Shown piece by piece: positions 44,943 to 53,490 of a stretch of DNA of 64,000 nucleotides; position 1 is the stretch's first letter, and every line of letters starts with the position of its first letter. The notes beneath the pieces were generated by a model. The model was not told where the DNA came from. It made no database searches and was given only the letters and a program-made list of their open reading frames with translations. Source of the stretch: Treponema denticola (GTDB lineage Bacteria > Spirochaetota > Spirochaetia > Treponematales > Treponemataceae). The stretch is from NCBI RefSeq assembly GCF_024181405.1, contig NZ_CP051302.1, positions 2,542,001 to 2,606,000 of the forward strand. The letters run 5' to 3'. A program made the position numbers and the translations under genes.

Positions 44943-46703
44943 CTAAAAATTTTCCTCCCAAGTTTTTCCGGCGTATTTAGGTTTTCTCTTTTGGTCTTCC
45001 GTCATATCGAGGCCAAGGGTACCGCCCGGATTCATTATATTGTTCGGGTCGAAGTGTTTTTTTAGAGCCTTAAAGATTTCAAAGTTGGTTTGTCCTATGG
45101 ATTCTTCTACCCAAGCTGCCGTCATCTTGCCGACACCGTGGTGGTGGCTCATGGCCGCTCCTGCCTTCATTATATTATCGAAGATGCCGTACTGGTATTC
45201 CACATATTCTTCCTTGTTTTTAAAAAGGCCTATAAAGATAAAGTACAGGTTTGCCCCTTGCGGATAGGCATGGGAAAGATGGGTCATGCATACCGTGTGA
45301 GGGCGGGATTTTGCAAATCTTCTTACCTCTTCGTGAACTTTCGGCATCATATCCCATGTTACGCTGCATTCCATCGTGTCTATTATTACTCCATAATCTT
45401 GTAATGATTCCCTTAGATACGGATCCGTAAAGCGGCCGTGCTCCCAGCCGTCTACAGGCTTGCCCGTTAAGAAAAGTCCGCCGTTTTGTTTACATATCCG
45501 CTTTACCTTTTTGTAAAGCTGCTTTGAAAATTCTTTAGCACCCTCGCTCCAGCCTAAAAAGAGGCAGCGTTTCATCGGCTTATATCCCATGAGGTTCATC
45601 GCAGTTTCGGCTATGGTGCCTTCAACTCCGTAAAGCTTTAAAGCCATGTCGGTTTCTTCCGCATCCGAAAGTCTAAACACCGAGGGAAAACCCGATTCGT
45701 TTTGCATAATCTCGCGGCAGGCTTTCATTCCGTCTTCCCAAGTTTTAAATATAAAGCTGAACTTTTTGCGGGTTTCCGGCCTGTATTTAAAAAACCGCAA
45801 GGTAACATTTGTAAGAATTCCAAAAGAGCCCTCGCTCCCCATCATAAGCTCGTCTATGTCCGGTCCGACCGCATGGGCGGGAAGCCCGTAGCTTTTAACG
45901 ATGCCCGCAGGAGTTACGTATGTTTGTTGAAAAACTATGTCTTTTATGTTTCCGTAGTATGTGGAATTTTGTCCTGCTCCGCGGGTAACTACCCATCCTC
46001 CCACGGAGGAATATTCAAATGATTGCGGGAAGTGTCCGCAAGTGTAGGCCATCTTTGCATCGAATTCTTTTTGAGCATTGTTTAAGTGAGCTTCAAGTTG
46101 GGGCCCCGACATTCCGGCTTGAACCGTAATTGTCTGGTCAGTTTCGTTAAAGGCTAAAACCTTGTTAAAGTTTTTACGCATATCGAGGGATATGCCGCCC
46201 CTTACTGCCTCAACGCCTCTGGTAACGGAAGAACCGCCTCCGTACACATAGAGGGGAATTTTGTGCTCATTCGCATATTTTACGAGCTTAACTATTTGGT
46301 CATGGCTTGAAGGGTATACTACAACATCGGCGATGTTTTCAAGGATGCCCTCACGGAGGCGGTAGGCATCGTACATGGTTTTTCCGTAAGCAACCGATAC
46401 CCTGTCCTTTACGGCCGTGCTGACATCCGCCTCTCCGAAAATTTCTTTTAAGGCCTCAATATGTTTTTGGTCAAGGTTTACGGGAAGGCTTTCAGGCAAT
46501 GCTTCAAGTCCTTCAAAACGCTTTTGTTTAAAAATCTCGTCCCCTATTCCGAAGACCGTTTTCATATATTTATAAAGTCTTTCGTTAGGCTCCTTAAATT
46601 CATTTGGGTCTCCCCACTTCGCAGCTTCTCTAAAAGAGTCCTTTGGAGGCGGTACCTGTTCCCAAACCGGTTTAAAATCCTTGTACTCATATCTTTTTCC
46701 CAT
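44943..46703 (-). CDS. Alkylglycerone-phosphate synthase-like FAD enzyme
   Basis: A 586-residue FAD-binding (PCMH-fold) enzyme. The FAD site is PLYVYGGGSSVTRGVEA (about 152-168), followed by GWVVTRGAGQNS and GSEGSFGILTNVTLR. Near the C-terminus lies SHHHGVGK, with the three-His stretch characteristic of alkyl-DHAP synthase, the enzyme that makes the ether bond of ether lipids. The end, FDPNNIMNPGG, is typical of the superfamily. Ether-lipid synthesis is therefore the best call; a D-lactate or glycolate oxidase-type role is the alternative. It is monocistronic. Confidence 0.8.
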   Translation of the reverse strand: MGKRYEYKDFKPVWEQVPPPKDSFREAAKWGDPNEFKEPNERLYKYMKTVFGIGDEIFKQKRFEGLEALPESLPVNLDQKHIEALKEIFGEADVSTAVKDRVSVAYGKTMYDAYRLREGILENIADVVVYPSSHDQIVKLVKYANEHKIPLYVYGGGSSVTRGVEAVRGGISLDMRKNFNKVLAFNETDQTITVQAGMSGPQLEAHLNNAQKEFDAKMAYTCGHFPQSFEYSSVGGWVVTRGAGQNSTYYGNIKDIVFQQTYVTPAGIVKSYGLPAHAVGPDIDELMMGSEGSFGILTNVTLRFFKYRPETRKKFSFIFKTWEDGMKACREIMQNESGFPSVFRLSDAEETDMALKLYGVEGTIAETAMNLMGYKPMKRCLFLGWSEGAKEFSKQLYKKVKRICKQNGGLFLTGKPVDGWEHGRFTDPYLRESLQDYGVIIDTMECSVTWDMMPKVHEEVRRFAKSRPHTVCMTHLSHAYPQGANLYFIFIGLFKNKEEYVEYQYGIFDNIMKAGAAMSHHHGVGKMTAAWVEESIGQTNFEIFKALKKHFDPNNIMNPGGTLGLDMTEDQKRKPKYAGKTWEENF

Positions 46704-46763
46704 AAGTCTATTCTTCCTTTATAAAGCTATATTAAACCTATTTGAAAAATAATGCAAGTCAAA

Positions 46764-48866
46764 TTACACCTTGAAATTTCCTACCTCTTTAGAAAGGTTT
46801 TCAATGCTGTGTTTATTCTTTTGACTTATTGCGTTTACTTCTTGTACGGCATTGCTGATTTGCACGGCACCGGAAGCCATCTCATTCATACTGTCGGTGA
46901 TGACGCGCGTAAGCTCATCGAGCTTTTGCATTTCTTGTGCAACATTTTCGCCGCCGCGAAGCATTTCGGCAGAGCCGTCGTTTACTTGGTTGGTTACCAT
47001 GTTGATGTCGCGGATAGCGGTGAGTACTTCCTTACTGCCGTTTTCCTGTTCATGCATGGCTTCCATCAGGTTTTGGCTCATCATTTTTACCTGCTCGGAA
47101 AGGGCGAAAATGGCATTGAACTTTTCTTCTGCCGTTTTTGAAGAGGCAGAAAGAGCCTCAATCTCGCCCGAAAGAACTTTTAGGGTCGCCGTGATTGTTT
47201 TGCCTTGAGTGCTTGATTCTTCTGCGAGCTTACGGATTTCGTCGGCAACAACGGCAAAACCTTTGCCCGCTTCTCCTGCGTGGGCGGCTTCTATGGCGGC
47301 GTTCATTGCGAGCAAGTTGGTCTGGCTGGCGATGTGCTGAATAACGCTTGAAGCCTCCAATAGACCGCCGGACTCTTCTGCAATGCGCTGGGTTGCGCTG
47401 TTTGCACTGGTTACCGTTTCCTTACCCTCGGCGGTAGCACTTGCAAGATCTTTTACTACATTGTTTGTTTTACCCAAAGTTTGAGTGATTGAAGCGATAT
47501 TGCCGACCATCTGCTCGATAGCTGAAGAAGACTCGGCAACGGAAGCTGCTTGATTTTCGATACTGCCGTTAAGCTGTTTTATTGTGCGGATAATTTCTTC
47601 TACTGTTGCAGCCGTTTCGGTAACACTTGCAGCTTGGGTCAAAGCCTGCTGTTTGACACCGTCGATGTTGGCACTTATTTGGTGTACGGCACTGGCGGTT
47701 TCGGTCATATTGGAAGCAAGCTCGTTGCCGATATTTTCCATATCGATGCTGTTAAGACTTACTTGCTTAATCGACGAACCTATTTTGGAAATGGTTTCAT
47801 TGAAGTATTCCGATAAATCGGTTACTTCGTCATTGCCGTGTACGGGAAGACGAACGGTAAGGTCTCCTTCGCCTTGGGCAATGTCCTTTAAAGCGTTTAC
47901 AACAACTTTTATCGGCTTTATCATTTGGCGGGTAACAAAGAAAACGATAACCAAACCGGCGGCTAAAATAATTAACCCGATGATAATCATTTTAAGGTGC
48001 AGTTCATCAACCGTATTCATAAATTCTTCAACGGGTGCTTTAATGATAACCTTCCAACGAGTAGTTTTCATTGCGGCATAAGAAGCGATGAAGGATTCGC
48101 CTTTATAAGTATAGTATCCGATTTCGCTTTTATCGGTTGCAAGGGCATGTTCCAAGAATTTACTTAAAGAAGCAAGACTTTTTTCTTTTTTGCCTTCTTC
48201 TATCATATTCAGCTGTTTTTCTACGGCTTCAAAATTTTTATGGGCAATCGTAGTTCCTGTCAAACCGAGAATATAACATTCTCCCGTTTTTCCGACTACA
48301 ATATCACTGATGTCGTTGGAAAGTTCTTTTGCAGCAATATCTGCTCCCAATACGCCTATTATATTTTTGTTGTCATCATAAACAGGCAAAGAAAATGTTA
48401 TGAATAATTTATTATCTGCCGTTTCGTCGACATACGGCTCTGATGCATCTCTTTTTCCCTGCATCGCATCTTTAAACCATTCTTTGTTGGAATAATTATC
48501 GCTGGTACCGTCAGAATAGTATTGGATACCATCCGTATCAACAAGATATAACTCTTCCAGAATAGAATTAAATTTTGCTTCATTGATGAGAATATCCATT
48601 TTTTGTTGATAAGAAACCGATGCATCCCGAATTTGAGGTATTCGTGCAATACCTTCCAAAACCTGAAAAAAGGTATTAACGCGTCCGTCGATAATTTCAG
48701 CCGTATCGGTTGCCTTGTCGATAAGGTGTGTCGCTACCTTTTCGGTTATGGCTTTACGTGCGGTACGTACCGCTATGAGGGCAAGAGTAAATCCGACTGC
48801 AAGAATAAGCAGTCCGAATACAATCATCAGTTTGTTGCGCATTGAAAAACGTTTTATTTTGTTCAT
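46764..48866 (-). CDS. Methyl-accepting chemotaxis protein with dCache sensor
   Basis: A 700-residue chemoreceptor. TM1 is about 13-32; a large periplasmic dCache-type domain (about 35-290; [39 protein letters not shown]) is followed by TM2 (about 293-315) and HAMP (316-370). The signalling domain has the tip [20 protein letters not shown] and [18 protein letters not shown]. Such Cache domains often bind amino acids or organic acids. The ribosome site AAAGGAG lies 11 bases before the ATG. An array of 23-bp repeats lies upstream. Confidence 0.95.
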   Translation of the reverse strand: MNKIKRFSMRNKLMIVFGLLILAVGFTLALIAVRTARKAITEKVATHLIDKATDTAEIIDGRVNTFFQVLEGIARIPQIRDASVSYQQKMDILINEAKFNSILEELYLVDTDGIQYYSDGTSDNYSNKEWFKDAMQGKRDASEPYVDETADNKLFITFSLPVYDDNKNIIGVLGADIAAKELSNDISDIVVGKTGECYILGLTGTTIAHKNFEAVEKQLNMIEEGKKEKSLASLSKFLEHALATDKSEIGYYTYKGESFIASYAAMKTTRWKVIIKAPVEEFMNTVDELHLKMIIIGLIILAAGLVIVFFVTRQMIKPIKVVVNALKDIAQGEGDLTVRLPVHGNDEVTDLSEYFNETISKIGSSIKQVSLNSIDMENIGNELASNMTETASAVHQISANIDGVKQQALTQAASVTETAATVEEIIRTIKQLNGSIENQAASVAESSSAIEQMVGNIASITQTLGKTNNVVKDLASATAEGKETVTSANSATQRIAEESGGLLEASSVIQHIASQTNLLAMNAAIEAAHAGEAGKGFAVVADEIRKLAEESSTQGKTITATLKVLSGEIEALSASSKTAEEKFNAIFALSEQVKMMSQNLMEAMHEQENGSKEVLTAIRDINMVTNQVNDGSAEMLRGGENVAQEMQKLDELTRVITDSMNEMASGAVQISNAVQEVNAISQKNKHSIENLSKEVGNFKV

Positions 48867-48948
48867 GTTAAAAAAAATCTCCTTTTGTGTAATGTGTAAT
48901 CAAATTACCTGCTATCTATTACACATTTTAGTTTAAAGAATGAACCTT

Positions 48949-49132
48949 TTATCCTTATCGGAGTGAAGAGTTCACTCTTATGTGTGTGAACAGCTCATTA
49001 TTATGTGTGTGAGCGGCTCATCCTTATGGGAGTGAGCCGCTCATCCTTGTCGGAGTGAGCCGCTCATCCTTGTCGGAGTGAGCTTCTCATCCTTATATGT
49101 ATGAGCTTCTCACTCTTACAGGTGTGAACCGG
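48949..49132. repeat. Eight tandem 23-bp repeats
   Basis: Eight head-to-tail units of exactly 23 bases fill 48949-49132 without spacers. The centre copies (49041 and 49064) are nearly identical; the outer ones diverge. A unit begins TCATCCTT and ends GGAGTGAG plus four to five bases. The TCA(t/c)(c/t)C and G(a/t)GTGA ends are complementary, so each unit can form a small hairpin. The array lies between the stop of the DUF4469 gene and the chemoreceptor, both on the minus strand, and ends 6 bases from that stop. Confidence 0.9.
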
Positions 49133-49138
49133 CCGTAT

Positions 49139-49849
49139 TTATATTGTCCGTGTAAGCGGTTTTGTAAATCTTCCGATTTTAGCTTTTTTAAGGGGCTTGC
49201 CGCCTACAGTATATTTTGTTCGAACTTCTACATACCGGTTACCTGCCGGTAAATCTGCAGGGATTATTGCCATAAGGCGGGCGGGCTTGTTCTCGGCGAT
49301 TACCGTTGCCCGTATCGCTTCTCCCGTTTCGGCTACAAAGAAAATGCCTTGAGATTCGTCTTTTTGGTCAAACTTGAGACGGGAACCGACCAGCTGCACA
49401 ATGCCTCCTGCGGTAAGCACCTCGTTTACCTTGCCGGAAACGAGGTCGGTAACTTCAGTGATGTAGGGATTTGTATCTGCCGCTTCGGTTTTTTCGCACT
49501 TGATTTTGGCTGCAGCATCTTTAAGAAGCGGCCCTGCCGTAAGATTTAAGTTTACCGAGTGGCGTTTTTTGTCGAAGCTGTCGGTTGCCCCATTGAACAC
49601 GCCCGATATGCTTAAAGAGGTATTCATCAGAGGCGTGTTGACGGCCGCTCCGTCTTTGATAAGAGCACTTACCACCTCGCCGTAAATTTGCAAGGCAGCC
49701 TTTGTGTCCGCCTTGGTCAGAGTTGAACCTTTTTCCATCATAAGGTCAATGATCTCGTCTAAAGAAAACGAACGCACATCGGCTGTTTGTGCCATGTAGT
49801 CGTTTTCATCCGGTGTGAGAAGATTCTCACGAAGTGCGTATTTTAACAT
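49139..49849 (-). CDS. HU-like/DUF4469 domain protein
   Basis: A 236-residue protein behind GGAGG. The N-terminal 125 residues resemble the HU-related DNA-binding fold found with DUF4469 (EIIDLMMEKGSTLTKADTKAALQIYGEVV). The C-terminal 100 residues (NPYITEVTDL, GGIVQLVGSRLKFDQKDE, GIFFV, RYVEVRTKYTVGGKPLKK) are the Ig-like DUF4469 domain. Such proteins are known mainly from Bacteroidetes and a few other anaerobes; the role is unknown. The long leader upstream carries a poly(G/C) tract. Confidence 0.8.
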   Translation of the reverse strand: MLKYALRENLLTPDENDYMAQTADVRSFSLDEIIDLMMEKGSTLTKADTKAALQIYGEVVSALIKDGAAVNTPLMNTSLSISGVFNGATDSFDKKRHSVNLNLTAGPLLKDAAAKIKCEKTEAADTNPYITEVTDLVSGKVNEVLTAGGIVQLVGSRLKFDQKDESQGIFFVAETGEAIRATVIAENKPARLMAIIPADLPAGNRYVEVRTKYTVGGKPLKKAKIGRFTKPLTRTI

Positions 49850-49876
49850 ACAGTCCTCCTAAAAAGTTTTTTATAT

Positions 49877-49899
49877 TTAACCGCAAAGGCAGCAAAGAA
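49877..49899. repeat. Dispersed 'ACCGCAAAG' repeat, copy 2
   Basis: TTAACCGCAAAGGCAGCAAAG, sharing the TTAACCGCAAAGG word with 14,171. It lies in the 365-base gap between the DUF4469 and FGGY kinase genes. The rest of that gap holds the poly(G) promoter described separately and a stretch (about 49,910-50,060) with an open frame but no start signal or recognisable product. Confidence 0.45.
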
Positions 49900-50067
49900 A
49901 TTCGAGGATGCGTTTGTAAAAATCCTTTTTTGAAATAGGCGAGGCAAGTACGAGGCACAAGAAAAACTTGCTGCAGCTTGGAACCGGCGGTATCCGTGCC
50001 GCTTCTGATACGTTGAGGATTAATTTTTTCGCAGTAACGCAGTAATTGTCCGCTGTCCAAAAAATTC

Positions 50068-50107
50068 GGGGGGGGGGGTAGTATACATATTTTTTTTATT
50101 TTGTCTA
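50068..50107 (-). promoter_or_regulatory. Promoter with an 11-G/C tract at the start point
   Basis: On the minus strand: TAGACA (50107-50102), 16 bases, TATACT (50085-50080), then A and eleven C (50078-50068). The expected transcription start lies inside the C run. Slippage in the run could vary initiation of the DUF4469 transcript, whose gene begins 219 bases farther on. Assignment to that gene is by direction and order only. Confidence 0.5.
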
Positions 50108-50214
50108 GTAGTTTTTGAATAAAAGTCCAACTTTTTTTCTAATAAAATACCGTGTTGTATCATGGTCAATATTATAGGGTAAAAGAGCGGAGCTGTCAAG
50201 GGAAAATTTCTTTC

Positions 50215-51774
50215 TTACCCGTTCATCTTTTTTGTTTCGGGATAATTTGTTACTCTTTGTATATCCTTATAAATATCTTTTAGTGCAGGATATATTTTTT
50301 TGTATACGCTGAAAAGGCCGTCATAAAGGGTGCGGTGTTCAGGGTTCGGTGTAAATTCCTTTTCGTATAAAACCATTTCCTTTACGGCATCTTTGATTGA
50401 AGCATACTCTCCGATTCCTGCAGCGGTTATGATTGCGGCTCCTAGGGAAGAAGCTTCCGGTGTTTTTCCCCGTACAAGGGGACGGTTTAAAATGTCTGCG
50501 GTAATTTGACAGATTGCATTGCTTTGAGAGGCTCCCCCTGAGGCTGCAACTTTTTCGCATCTTAAATTTCCTTTTGCTTCGATTAATTCCAAACCTTCAC
50601 GCAAGGAGTAGGCAAGGCCTTCGATTATAGCCCTGTATAAGTCTTCTCTTCCGTGCACATCGCCGAAGCCTATGATGCTCCCTTTTGCATATCGGTCAAA
50701 GATACTCGCTCCCCAATAAGGCTGTAGCATGAGGCCCCTTCCGCCCGGAGGCGAGGCATGTAAAAGTTTATCCAAAATAACTTCAGGGATGATGCCCTTA
50801 GATTCGGCTGCCTTACATTCTTCCTTGCCCAATTCTTCTTTAAACCAGCTTATCATCCAATAACCTCGGAATATTTCCAATTCCGAAAGCCATGTATCGG
50901 GGAGAATGCCGCAGTAGGCAGGAAAGAGTTTTTTATATTCAAAGTATTTTTTTGAGCAGACTTCGATTGTGGCCGTTGTACCGAAACTTAAAGAAGCCAT
51001 GGAAGAATCTGTTACGCCTGCCCCTATGGTTTCGCAAGCCTTGTCGCTTCCGCAGGCAACAAGGGGAATGCCTTGCGGGAGTCCCAATTCTTTTGAAACT
51101 TCGTCCGTTAAAGTGCCGATTATTTTTCCGCTTTCTATAAGGTCATGCCTTTTTTCGTTTTCTAAGGGCATGAGAGTTTCTTCAATCGAATATTTTTTTG
51201 CCCATGTTCTTTTTCGGTTTACAAAAGGAATGTAGCCTACCATCGAAGAAACGGCATCGCAAGCCTTTCCTGTCAGTTTATAAATAAACCAACCTGAAAG
51301 AAAAAACATCTTCCATGTTTTGTCCCAGATTTCAGGTTCGTTTTCTCTAAACCAGTTTATCTTACAATTTGACTGAACTGTAACTATAGAATCATAAACT
51401 CCCGCAGCATGAAAGGCCGTGCGTATAAGGCGGTTGGGATGATAGGGGCCTCTGGCTGTTCTGTTGTCGAGCCATACGATTGCAGGCCTCAGCACATTTC
51501 CGTCCTTGCCGACAAGAACCGTTGTAACCCTCATTGAAGATACGCCCATTCCGGCAATATTTTCAAAGTGAAGAGGCTCTTTTTCTTTAAGACCGGCAAG
51601 GCCTTCTTTTAGAGCATTCCAGTAAACTTTTACATCTTGTTCGGCCCATGCAGGTTGAGGGCTTGTATGAGGTTTATATGGAATGCGGTTTGCCGCCAAG
51701 ATATTTCCCTTTAAGTCAAAGAGCATTGTACGCAAACTTTGGGTTCCGCAATCGACCGTTAAGATGGTTTTCAT
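50215..51774 (-). CDS. FGGY-family carbohydrate kinase
   Basis: A 519-residue sugar or polyol kinase. The ATPase motifs are present: DCGTQSLRTMLFD (residues 8-20), the substrate loop WLDNRT (about 101-106), GSDKACETIGAG (about 241-252), and the ASGGASQSNAICQI adenosine motif (about 414-427). The substrate cannot be fixed from the sequence: glycerol, xylulose and erythritol-type kinases look alike. It is the last gene of the GlpA-like operon and its start overlaps DUF1667 by 4 bases. Glycerol or a related polyol is the simplest guess from the neighbours. Confidence 0.9.
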   Translation of the reverse strand: MKTILTVDCGTQSLRTMLFDLKGNILAANRIPYKPHTSPQPAWAEQDVKVYWNALKEGLAGLKEKEPLHFENIAGMGVSSMRVTTVLVGKDGNVLRPAIVWLDNRTARGPYHPNRLIRTAFHAAGVYDSIVTVQSNCKINWFRENEPEIWDKTWKMFFLSGWFIYKLTGKACDAVSSMVGYIPFVNRKRTWAKKYSIEETLMPLENEKRHDLIESGKIIGTLTDEVSKELGLPQGIPLVACGSDKACETIGAGVTDSSMASLSFGTTATIEVCSKKYFEYKKLFPAYCGILPDTWLSELEIFRGYWMISWFKEELGKEECKAAESKGIIPEVILDKLLHASPPGGRGLMLQPYWGASIFDRYAKGSIIGFGDVHGREDLYRAIIEGLAYSLREGLELIEAKGNLRCEKVAASGGASQSNAICQITADILNRPLVRGKTPEASSLGAAIITAAGIGEYASIKDAVKEMVLYEKEFTPNPEHRTLYDGLFSVYKKIYPALKDIYKDIQRVTNYPETKKMNG

Positions 51775-52127
51775 AGGGAGCCTCCTGCTGCGATTAAATC
51801 TGCCCCGCTTTCGGCAAAATTTTTTACGATTATGTCGCCGGGCCTTTTTGAAGTTTCCGCTTTAAGCTTGCGGATAAGATGCATGTATTCTGAAAAGTTT
51901 TTTAAGGGAACTTCTACGCTTGTTTTTACGGGGAGTCTAGGGAAGCCTTCCACTGAAGAGGCTATCGTGCTTGTAAGAATTCTCATCGGGCAGACGGCTT
52001 CCGATTTTCCGTAGGAAAGGCCCTTGGGGCATTTATTCCCGGAAACGCTGATGTTTTCATTTTCGATTTTTACGCTCAAGCGGCAGCCTCTGGGGCAGGC
52101 TGTACAGATAAGGCTTTTAGTTTCCAT
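51771..52127 (-). CDS. DUF1667 cysteine-motif protein
   Basis: A 118-residue DUF1667 protein. It opens with CTACPRGCRL (residues 9-18), then NKCPKG and AVCPM, a Cys pattern suggesting an iron-sulfur or zinc site. DUF1667 proteins accompany GlpA-like and FAD oxidoreductases, probably as an electron-transfer subunit in place of GlpC. It overlaps genes on both sides (11 and 4 bases). Confidence 0.9.
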   Translation of the reverse strand: METKSLICTACPRGCRLSVKIENENISVSGNKCPKGLSYGKSEAVCPMRILTSTIASSVEGFPRLPVKTSVEVPLKNFSEYMHLIRKLKAETSKRPGDIIVKNFAESGADLIAAGGSL

Positions 52128-53490
52128 TATCGGCCTCCTTTTTTTCCGATGAAGTTTCGATGCCTTTTTGTGGAGATTCGCTTAAAACTATTTCAAGCTT
52201 TTCGGCTCCTCTTAATTTTTCGCAAGGTAAAATAAAGCGTTCCATTTCAGGAGGTTTAAGCTCTTCGTATTTTCGTTCAAAGACGGTTTTGCCGTCTGCT
52301 TTTAAACTTAGGCGAGTGTTTTGTATTTCTTCTGCGGCTCTAAAATAAAAGATAATAGAGCCCTCTGCTTCAGTGTCGATTTTTTGCGGAACAACATAGA
52401 GAATTTTTCCGATGATATTTAAAGGCAAAAGTTTTTTAGTCTTTGCACTTATCTTTAACGATAAAAGTTTTTCAGCCCCGGTCCTCATCTTTAAAGCAAA
52501 ATCGGCGGCTGCTTCTCCTGCGATTTCTCCCGACTCGGAAACATAATCGACAAGGTCGTTTACATGCAGGGCATTTCCGCAAGAAAAGAGCCCCGCAGCT
52601 TCCGTGTGCATAAACTGGTCAACGATGGGACCCTTTGTTCTTCCGTCTATAGGAACATTTAAGCTTGACAGTATATCGTTCTCTGGGATAAGGCCTACGC
52701 TTAAAATCAGGGTATCGCAGAGGATTCTTTTTTCGGTTCCTCCAATCGGCTGCTTCATGTTTTTATCTATTTGGGCAATTTTTACAGCTTCTACCCTTTC
52801 CCTGCCCTCAACTTCGGTAACCGTCGCGGATAGATGGAGAGGAATGCCGTAGTCGTCAAGGCATTGCACGATATTTCGGCTGAGGCCTGAGGGTGTGGGC
52901 TTAATTTCGTATACCCCCTCTACATGAGCCCCCTCAAGAGTGAGGCGGCGGGCCATTATAAGGCCTATGTCTCCCGAACCTAAGATTACGCATTTTTTCC
53001 CGGGCATAAACCCGTGCAGGTTTATGAGGGCTTGTGCCTGTCCTGCCGTAAAAATACCTGCGGGCCTTTCCCCGTGAATGTTTACCTGCCTGTCTGTTCT
53101 TTCGCGGCAGCCCATAGCTGCAACAAGACTCTTTGCCTTTAGCTCAAAAATTCCGTATTCAGGATTTGTAAATTCCATGCAGAATAAATCATTTTCTTTT
53201 TTTAGCTTGGTTAAAAAGGTAAAAAGAAAAATATCTATATTTTCTTTTGCTTCTGCCATTTCTTTATACCGCCACGCATATTCGGGTCCGGTTAATCGCT
53301 CTTTAAAACGGATTAGACCGAAGCCGTCATGAATGCACTGTTTTAAGATGCCGCCTATCTGCCCCTCTCTTTCGATAAGGGCAATTTTCAGTTTAGGATT
53401 TTTTTCTGAGGCAGCCAGAGCCGCGGACATTCCTGCAGGGCCTCCGCCTATAACGATAACATCATAATCGGTAAATGCAAGTGGTTTCAT
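52117..53490 (-). CDS. FAD/NAD-dependent oxidoreductase subunit
   Basis: A 457-residue two-dinucleotide-domain flavoprotein. The FAD motif is VIGGGPAGMSAALAA (about 12-26), the NAD motif VILGSGDIGLIMARR (about 166-180), and the second FAD loop AAGLFSCGNALHVNDLVD. The last 100 residues are an added domain found in this GlpA-associated group. It probably passes electrons from the GlpA-like dehydrogenase to NAD or another carrier. It overlaps the GlpA-like gene by 4 bases. Confidence 0.9.
   Translation of the reverse strand: MKPLAFTDYDVIVIGGGPAGMSAALAASEKNPKLKIALIEREGQIGGILKQCIHDGFGLIRFKERLTGPEYAWRYKEMAEAKENIDIFLFTFLTKLKKENDLFCMEFTNPEYGIFELKAKSLVAAMGCRERTDRQVNIHGERPAGIFTAGQAQALINLHGFMPGKKCVILGSGDIGLIMARRLTLEGAHVEGVYEIKPTPSGLSRNIVQCLDDYGIPLHLSATVTEVEGRERVEAVKIAQIDKNMKQPIGGTEKRILCDTLILSVGLIPENDILSSLNVPIDGRTKGPIVDQFMHTEAAGLFSCGNALHVNDLVDYVSESGEIAGEAAADFALKMRTGAEKLLSLKISAKTKKLLPLNIIGKILYVVPQKIDTEAEGSIIFYFRAAEEIQNTRLSLKADGKTVFERKYEELKPPEMERFILPCEKLRGAEKLEIVLSESPQKGIETSSEKKEADNGN

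Noticed and set aside
48949..49132. CRISPR array
   Set aside because: The 23-base units follow one another without spacers, and no cas genes are near.
49827..50060. A 77-residue gene on the minus strand before the DUF4469 gene
   Set aside because: It starts at a TTG with no ribosome site, shows no recognisable protein character, and covers a dispersed repeat word.
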